A program made the position numbers and the translations under genes. The notes below the pieces were generated by a model. The model was not told the DNA's origin. It searched no databases and saw nothing but the letters and a program-made list of their open reading frames with translations. Below, piece after piece: positions 57,092-64,000 of a stretch of DNA of 64,000 nt (position 1 is its first letter; every line of letters begins with the position of its first letter). The stretch comes from Lates calcarifer (Eukaryota; Chordata; Actinopteri; Centropomidae): the NCBI RefSeq assembly GCF_001640805.2, contig NC_066837.1:18696001-18760000 (forward strand), in the 5' to 3' direction.

Positions 57092-60061
57092 CCTGGTTCA
57101 GTCTTTTGCCTGGGAGGAATGAGACGTGTGGTTTTGTTCTCTTGCTCTTGGACTGAACTAGTGACAGAATGAACGTTTGCATACATATAAACAAAACCTA
57201 CGATGACTTTGACAAATTCAAATAACGTGTCTACAAAACAAATCTCAAGATGGACATTCAAATATTTTTTTATACGTTGTGCTGTGTCAACCCAGGAAGA
57301 CTAACAAGTCAGATTATTGATATGGTAACTTGACTTATGTTAGTTGGCTCATTTATTCATTGAAATAAATATATAAATCACTCATTGCCTCAAATGTAGG
57401 AAAGGAACAGCATCTGTAGATCAATTGCAGATAGGAATTTAAAATGAGGAGTGTTGAGACAAAAAAGATGTCACATACAAATTTAAAGCAAGGGGCAATA
57501 AAGATAAAGATAAAACTTTACTGCTGTAGAAAAGAATGTGATTTTATGTACAGGTTAACATATTTTAATACAGACCAATTGTGGCCACAAGTTGGATCTG
57601 AAGAACGGTTTGCATGCCTCTATAAGCAGGTAATAACTGTGTCCTCTAAACAAATTGTAACACAAGGATTATTCAAATGAACAAAGGATGTCATTCTGCA
57701 GCTGCACTGCATCTCATCTGTGGTTAATTTAAAATAATAGTGTGATCATATTTTCTGCAGTTCTCAGGAGCTGCTTGCCTTCAAGCAGAAGTAACAGCAA
57801 CAGGGTTAAGAGGCATGTTCGTGTAGGCTCAGGATGTCCTATAAAGCCCCATGCAAAGGCATGCAAACAAGAATGGTCACAAGTGAGGATCACTTTCACG
57901 AAATCTGTGTCGAATAACAACAAATGGCCAAGCCCTTTACTGTTAATGCTCTGAAAATAGAACTCTCTAATAGGTTTTGTTTCTCCCACTAAACTTGTGT
58001 CTGGAGGTCTGAATGTGCTGCAGGTGATGGCAAGGAATTTGGCTTTCTTCTGTTGTCTTCTCCAGGTGTGTACATTATTAACCTGAGAAAGGCATAGGGG
58101 AAATTGCTGCTAGCAGCCAGAGCCTTTGTTACCACCAAGTATCCAGCCAATGTTTGAGGCTACACCTCTCTGACTATGAACACTACAGCAGTTGTATCAC
58201 AGCACTGTCATTCCTTTATGGGCTTTGTAATGGCCAGTATGACCGATGCAGGGTTTTCCACATCTATAATAATCAGTCAGAAGTTGCTGATTGCTTATGT
58301 TGAACCGTTTTTGTCATGTTTTTGTTCCCCTGAATGCAACGTGTTATGGAGGCCTGGAGGCAATCCCTACAAATCTGACACAAATGTTCATTTAGACTCA
58401 AGGATGAACTGATTAGAATTTAGCGGTCAAGGGTCACTGTAATCTACAAGTAACATACACTGTAACATGTACACGCAAGGTGGTAATTCATCCAAAGCAT
58501 TAACTGTTTGCTTTTCAATCTTGTCTGACTGAAGAAAGGCTCTGTCTGTCCTCTGCTATGCAGCCTACTTGATTTGATGTTTGCCTCAAGCTGTTTCACC
58601 TATGACTACAATGAGTAAAAAGAAAATTGGCTTTGTTTAATTAACTCAGAAATATCGTCTGCATATCACACAAGATAGCAGAAGATACCTGTATTGCACT
58701 TGACATGAAGCATACTGTTAAAACCTGATCATGTCTGTGTTTAGGTGTCGGAAGTGTGCCAGAGTGACCTGAGCCACACTTTCACATTACATACTAGCGT
58801 GTTTTGATTTTTTCATAGTCTGTTTGTCTTTTTTCTATGGGCCCATTTCCACTGAATGCCATCATCTTTGCAGCATTTGTTACCTTGTTTCTTCAAAGCA
58901 AATGGCAGCATGTTTCCATGTGGAACCCACAATGCACTGCCTGGGGTTACTTCAACTATTGTATTGGCTTCAATGATTCAGCAGATTGTTTAGTGACAGG
59001 ATTCAGACCCATCTGCAGGCACATTGTCAGGCTGTTTGTTGTGAGCTTTACTGGTTTCTTTCACAGGGAGGCAAAGGATGAGGGATGCAGAAATTAAAGC
59101 TGAAGATAATGTCTTTGTCAGGTGTTATGATTTGTGATTAATTGTGCGTCACATGTCATAATTAATGATTTTTTTACTTGTACAGAATTTTCTTCATGTG
59201 CATAAATGATACATGGTGTTTATGACCTGATCCAGGAGCTGGTCGAATGAGGCAGCATTAGAGGGTTACACCACCAGGGCTAAAAGTTAACTTGTGTCAG
59301 CTCTTGTTTACCTTTTCTCTGTCAGAGAATATTTCTACCTTTTACTGGGAATTAATGTTACCGCTGACTTCTGTTGATGTGTAGGATCCTTCCATCTTAT
59401 ATACTAAATATTATCAGGTAGATGATGATGTTGATTTTCCTCTTGTTCCCTACAGAGGACTGGAGTGCCCAGACTGCCACTGAAAACAGGTCTGCAGCTT
59501 CCACTGCTCAGGCTTCAGGTTGGAGCAGTGTCATCTCTGACTGGTCCTAAGTCAGTCAAGTTTATTCATTAAACTGTTCAATTTAATTCTTCTGGTCCTG
59601 AGTGAATATATGGTATGCACAAAAACTTATTTTTTTCCCAGCACTGTTCAGCATAGGGCCAGCATGGGTTTCAGGTGTGGTACAAATATGTTTTGTTAGT
59701 GTATTTTATTTTGTTTAGATAGATTTTTTCCCCCTGTAATTATATTTTTTCTCCACAGAGTTACAGCAGAATTATATTGATACTCATTTACAAAAACAGA
59801 CTCATATAAGCAAATGTATGCTTTGTGTTGCACAACAGGACTTGAAATGAAATTAATAGATTATCCACATGCAGTAAACAGAGCCGGTTTCATTTACTGG
59901 TTGAATGAAAGAATTGTTTTTTGCCTTGGAAAGAAAAGAGCATATGTCACTTCTGTTTGACTGTCTGTGTAACATTAAAACTGATTATTTATCATCATTA
60001 TGAAACGTTACAAGATCATTTGCAAGGTGTCACGCGTTATTTTCTTTAGTCTAAAACATTC
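57092..60061. other. Intergenic DNA between the lectin gene and tRNA-Arg
   Basis: Three kilobases without a recognisable exon, repeat family or RNA gene. The open frames are short and have no recognisable motif. Confidence 0.55.
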
Positions 60062-60134
60062 CACCCCAGATGGGACTCGAACCCACAATCCCTGGCTTAG
60101 GAGGCCAGTGCCTTATCCATTAGGCCACTGGGGC
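60062..60134 (-). tRNA. tRNA-Arg, anticodon CCT
   Basis: The 73-nt minus-strand sequence folds as a complete cloverleaf. The acceptor stem pairs GCCCCAG with CTGGGGT. The D-arm and A box read TGGCCTAATGG, the anticodon loop is CTCCTAA within TGGC...GCCA, and the T-arm B box is GGTTCGAGTCC. The sequence is nearly identical to vertebrate nuclear tRNA-Arg(CCT) as I remember it. An RNA polymerase III terminator (TTTT on the minus strand) follows at 60053-60056. There is no intron and no encoded CCA. It looks functional. Confidence 0.97.
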
Positions 60135-60276
60135 AATCTTATATAAACACTTAGAAAATTAGACATTTTATTGAAAAAATCTACAATGAAGTGCTTGATA
60201 TGAATATACATATGTACAAAATTGTTTGTACTAATATATTTTATGTTCGTTCCTTGCACGAAAAATAGATTTTATC

Positions 60277-60299
60277 AAAAAAAAAAAAAAAAAAAAAAA
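60277..60299. repeat. Poly-A tract
   Basis: Run of about 23 A, 150 bases from the tRNA gene and just before the more GC-rich ift56 upstream region. Confidence 0.9.
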
Positions 60300-60336
60300 G
60301 CCTTGGTGGCATGGCACCGCCGTTTCTCTCTGTTCC

Positions 60337-60349
60337 GTTGCTAGGCAAC
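60337..60349 (+). promoter_or_regulatory. RFX X-box in the ift56 promoter region
   Basis: GTTGCTAGGCAAC fits the X-box consensus RYYRYY-N-RRNRRY at every position and is a GTTGC/GCAAC palindrome. RFX factors use such sites to switch on ciliary genes. It stands about 600 bp before the ift56 start codon and would be read as a proximal promoter element if ift56 starts near 60.4 kb. Confidence 0.7.
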
Positions 60350-60941
60350 AAAGAACAAACCACTGAGTCAAGTCCGACACAGAAGAGCCGAGCTGTTTCC
60401 TTTTCATCTGTTACGCTACAAAATAACGATATTATAACACAGTTGTAACGTACGATCTTTTTATTCGACTATCATCTCATACTTGCTCCGCTCAGACGGG
60501 GCCATAATGTGTGTGTTATATTAGCACTTCACCCTGAATATAAATGTAACTGCCTCGCTATATAAGCAGGTCCCTTCTTTGTGCTTTTAATTTGAAAATA
60601 CCACAGCGGAAGATATAATATATGCTGCAGCTAAACTAATGTTATCAGCCATAGCTAGCTAACACTAACCAACACCACACTTAGCAACAATCTGCACGGG
60701 ATAGTGGAAAACGTGTTAATTTTATTATTTCATCGCGGATATGTTAGTCAGAAAAGAACTTAACCTTCATTGATAGCTTCACCTGGCTGGTTTCAATGAA
60801 AGATGAAACTACGGGGCTAACACCTAACGTTAGCTAACGTTAACAATTAGTGTTTTCATAGAAAGGAAACCCCAACGTTACCTAGGTTAGTGATAAACAA
60901 GTCTCAGTTAGGTAACAGCCACCTCTTAAAGACTCGTCAAC

Positions 60942-63363
60942 ATGGTGAGTTAACGTTTCTATGCATTTAAATTTCACACCAGGACCATCATAATGCTATG
61001 GCAGTCTCAATAAGTTCGTGTATTTATGAAACTTGCATTTTGGCCTAGAGACACCCACCACCAGCCCACTGAAACTCAGAGTTGTGTGATCACCTGAGAA
61101 AACCGATTTTTTTGTCTTTGTGCCTGGCAGATCCTCTCTCGTGTGAAACCAGCGGTAGGAGGAGAAACGCAGGTGAGCATCAGTGAGAAGAAGAAGAAAA
61201 ACAAAACAAAGGTCCCCCGCTTGGAGGAATACCTGCAACAGAGAGACTACCTTGGGGCCCTGACACTGTTGGAGGTAAACACACAACTCAAACCAAATCA
61301 ACCGACATCTTAGCAATCAAATCCAGTCTATCATCACATCTTAATATTGCTCCAAATTCAAGGTGGTGTAGGTAGGATGCAAGAGCAGGAGGATTGGTCA
61401 AATGAGGTCAAACTGGACACCTAACAATATGAAGAGATAAACTTGATTTGTGACCACGTTATTGTGTGTCTTATGAGCAATCCCTCCTGCAGATTACCCT
61501 GCATAGCCCTGGAATTAAAGTTTCAGAAATAGAAATACTCCCACATCTATGTGACAGACAACTCTATTATTGAAGCACTGCTGCTACTGTTGACGTGTTG
61601 CTATGTCCTCTCCAGTTTCAGAGAAGTATTGGAGAGAAGGAGGAGCATGCAGACCTCTGGATTGGCTACTGCGCCTTTCACTTGGGTGATTACAAGAGAG
61701 CTATGGAGGTAGTTTTTCTTATATATGTGTGTGTGTCTGAATGAGTGTGTGTAGCTAGGTACACAAACTTGTACATGAAGTGCTCTAAATACAGTATTTA
61801 ATATATGAATATCTGTTTAATTAAAGATTGTGTCAGATCACATTTGTAATATTTCCATATCATGTTCTGACAGGAGTACAAGTCTCTGACCATGAACCCT
61901 GAATGTCCTGTGGAGGTGTGGGTCTATCTGGCCTGTGCCCTGTTTTTTCTGGGCCTCTATAAAGAGGCTGAGGAGGCTGCATCTAAGGGTAGGTATTTCA
62001 GCCTTTAGACTCTTACCTAAACTTTGTACAGTCTTATTTGGGAAAAAATCATTTTCTAGCTCATTAGTACTCTGTGGCACTATTAAGCTTCCTCATAAAA
62101 TAAGGGAACCAATAGTTTGTGAACTACTTTCAGTTTCTTGGGCAGAGTGGGTTTTAAAAAACTGACCACCAATCAATTGCATGTATACATTTGTACATTC
62201 ACCATTGTTTAACTATAAGTTCACCATTTGACTCAGGGCAACATTTTGTTTGCCTCTAGTTTATTTTAATTCAGATGTTCATTGACTATAGTATGCACAT
62301 TTAAGAAAAAAATAATTATGACGTAGTCTGAGGTCTTTCAGCCAAATGGGAGAAATATAATCCAAATGTCTCCAAGTGCAAGTCCAAGTGATGTGCACAT
62401 TTCCATCAATTTTTCGGCACAAAATTTGGCATAAATCTGACAATATGTTGTCCTCTTGTGCACTGTTTGCTGTTTAAGTGGCCTCGTAATTCATTTGATG
62501 GCTTCTGTTGTGAAGGAGCTTTTATTTTGAAGACTTTTTCTGAACTTAATGTACACAGATGTTTCTCTCAGCATTGCCCTGTGTTCAGTAGATTTTGCTA
62601 ATTTTGTTCAATGGATTTGCTCTACGCCCATAAAACCACTCCCCAGTCACTGTGTAATTTCTATGCCGGGTCAAGTTATAGTACAGTGCTGTTTAGTCCA
62701 TTAATTCACTACTGAGAGAAAGGTTATGATGTTAATGAATTGTGCCTCCTTTTCTCTTGAGGTTTGCTGTCTCACTAAATTTGGTATCTCTTGTTCTCTT
62801 TAGCACCAGTGTCCCCCCTCCAAAACCGGCTCCTCTTCCACTTGGCTCACAAGGTTGGAAAATAAATGATATTTTACTATTATGCGTTTTCTTGTTTTCT
62901 CTGCCATCACTCAATCACCAACAATTCACTGCTGAGCCGCCCTGCAGTGTGGATACAAGTTTATATCTGTAATATGAGGGATATCACCTACAGTATATCA
63001 CCTCTACTGTCTCTGTCAGCAAAGACCTAATAAAATCCCTTGGATTTCTCTTTTCTTCCTCATTGCGTCTTGAGATATATGCCCATTTCCACTGTTTATG
63101 ACCTGTTTGTTCCACAGTATAATTCATGTCTTCCTGCTTTGCCTCCAGTCTCATAGCATTTTTGTCACCCTGATTAAGTCTCTGAAGTTTTTCTGTTGTC
63201 TTCACATCACACCTCAGTTCAATGATGAGAAGAGGCTGATGGGTTTCCACCAGAACCTGGAGGATGTGACAGAGGATCAGCTGAGCCTGGCATCCATTCA
63301 CTACATGCGGTCCCACTACCAGGAAGCTATAGACATCTACAAACGGCTTCTACTGCAGAACAG
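60942..63363 (+). CDS. ift56: Intraflagellar transport protein 56 (IFT56/TTC26), first six coding exons; rest outside window
   Basis: TPR-repeat subunit of the IFT-B complex, needed for transport of some motility proteins into cilia. Exons: 60942-60944 (the ATG alone, then GTGAGT), 61131-61274, 61616-61708, 61874-61988, 62804-62853, 63218-63363. Phases join, giving about 183 codons before the window ends in the next intron. Characteristic segments: LSRVKPAVGG, DLWIGYCAFHLGDYKRAME, QNRLLFHLAHK, FNDEKRLMGFHQNLEDVTED, QLSLASIHYMRSHYQEAIDI, all close to human IFT56 (554 aa). The start was chosen because MILSRVKPAVG matches the human N-terminus MMLSRAKPAVG. The first TPRs fall in exons three to six. 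Having the start codon as the last three bases of exon 1 is unusual but consistent in phase. Confidence 0.95.
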
Positions 63364-64000
63364 GTCTGTGCTTTCCCTGCCTCTCACTCTCTTAAATTAG
63401 CCTCACAGTCCTGCTACACTTGGGCACATGTACCACCCTAACACCACCTTGACAGGTGTTAGCTTTTAATGCAGGAGTATTATATTTCATGTGCTTCAGA
63501 CCTTGTGGAATCATAAAGATAATTCAAGTGCCAGTGCTGCAGACCTGCTGAGCTAGCTTCCTCTAACACTGATATACTGTATCTGTAGTAGCGAGGGCAA
63601 AAAAATGAAAGACTTTGATTTCACAAGGTTTCCTGTGCCACTTCTCAGAGATCTATTCATGGCTTTGTGGCGTCTGTGGGCTGAGGTGCATGTAAGTGTT
63701 TTTTACAGGGCTGACAGCAGATGTGATAGTGTTAGCTGCAGGTTTCTGCAACAGCTCTTAGCACACTTATCGTTGGAATGCAAATCAGCGTCACCACTAT
63801 TACTACTTCTTCAGACTGCTCACAGACAAATGCAAAAATATCAAAGTAGGGTTATGCAAAAATTTGTGTTTTGCCACATTTGCACATTTGTAGTCCGTCC
63901 CATCAAATCTTCACTTTTGTCAGGTCATAGATTAGAATGAATTCTTGACTGACTTAACAGATTTAAGTAATAATTTAACAGCATCTCTATGTGTGGTATT
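63364..64000 (+). other. ift56: ift56 intron running off the window
   Basis: Begins with GTCTGT after AACAG at 63363. No further exon is seen before the end; the next expected codons (completing the arginine after LLLQN) are not present. Confidence 0.7.

Noticed and set aside
56713..57261. 182-codon minus-strand frame overlapping the lectin gene
   Set aside because: It is a shifted shadow of the lectin ORF; it lacks cysteine spacing, domains and a sensible start.

Overview
This is nuclear DNA from a ray-finned fish, most likely a percomorph teleost. The signs are vertebrate genes split into many short exons by compact introns, dense CA/GT, GA, ATT and ATC microsatellites, a decayed Tc1-like transposon, an L2/Rex1-type LINE and several short interspersed elements of teleost type. 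The fish assignment rests on the proteins (a short N-terminus on the glycine carrier, the MYH9-like tail of the myosin) and on the repeats; I cannot name the species.

Layout. (1) 226-8244 (+): the last ten coding exons of map2k7 (MKK7, the JNK-pathway kinase kinase); its N-terminal exons lie before the window. One intron carries a reverse-oriented LINE remnant. Between 8.2 and 15.8 kb there is AT-rich DNA with several poly(A) signals that may be a long 3'UTR. (2) About 19.4-44.8 kb (+): a complete non-muscle myosin II heavy chain with one predicted non-coding first exon and 41 coding exons. The exon lengths add up to 5865 nt, an unbroken 1954-codon frame, most like MYH9. It also contains a good candidate for a 21-nt alternative loop-1 exon, a foldback MITE and, in its last intron, an antisense Tc1 copy. 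(3) About 46.6-54.1 kb (+): slc25a38, the mitochondrial glycine carrier needed for haem synthesis, seven coding exons, 286 aa. (4) 56390-57091 (-): an intronless gene for a small secreted protein with two C-type lectin-like domains. (5) 60062-60134 (-): tRNA-Arg(CCT). (6) 60942-63363 (+): the first six coding exons of ift56 (ttc26), a ciliary IFT-B subunit; the rest lies past the window end. A palindromic RFX X-box stands about 600 bp upstream of its start codon.

The genes are not an operon or a pathway; each has its own exon structure and probable promoter. There is no phage, plasmid, CRISPR or bacterial material. The most interesting signals are the loop-1 microexon of the myosin, the X-box before ift56, the uORF and possible second N-terminus of slc25a38, a GC-AG intron in the myosin rod, and the orphan double lectin. 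All exon borders were read by eye from splice consensus, reading-frame phase and remembered family sequence, without any alignment or transcript data.
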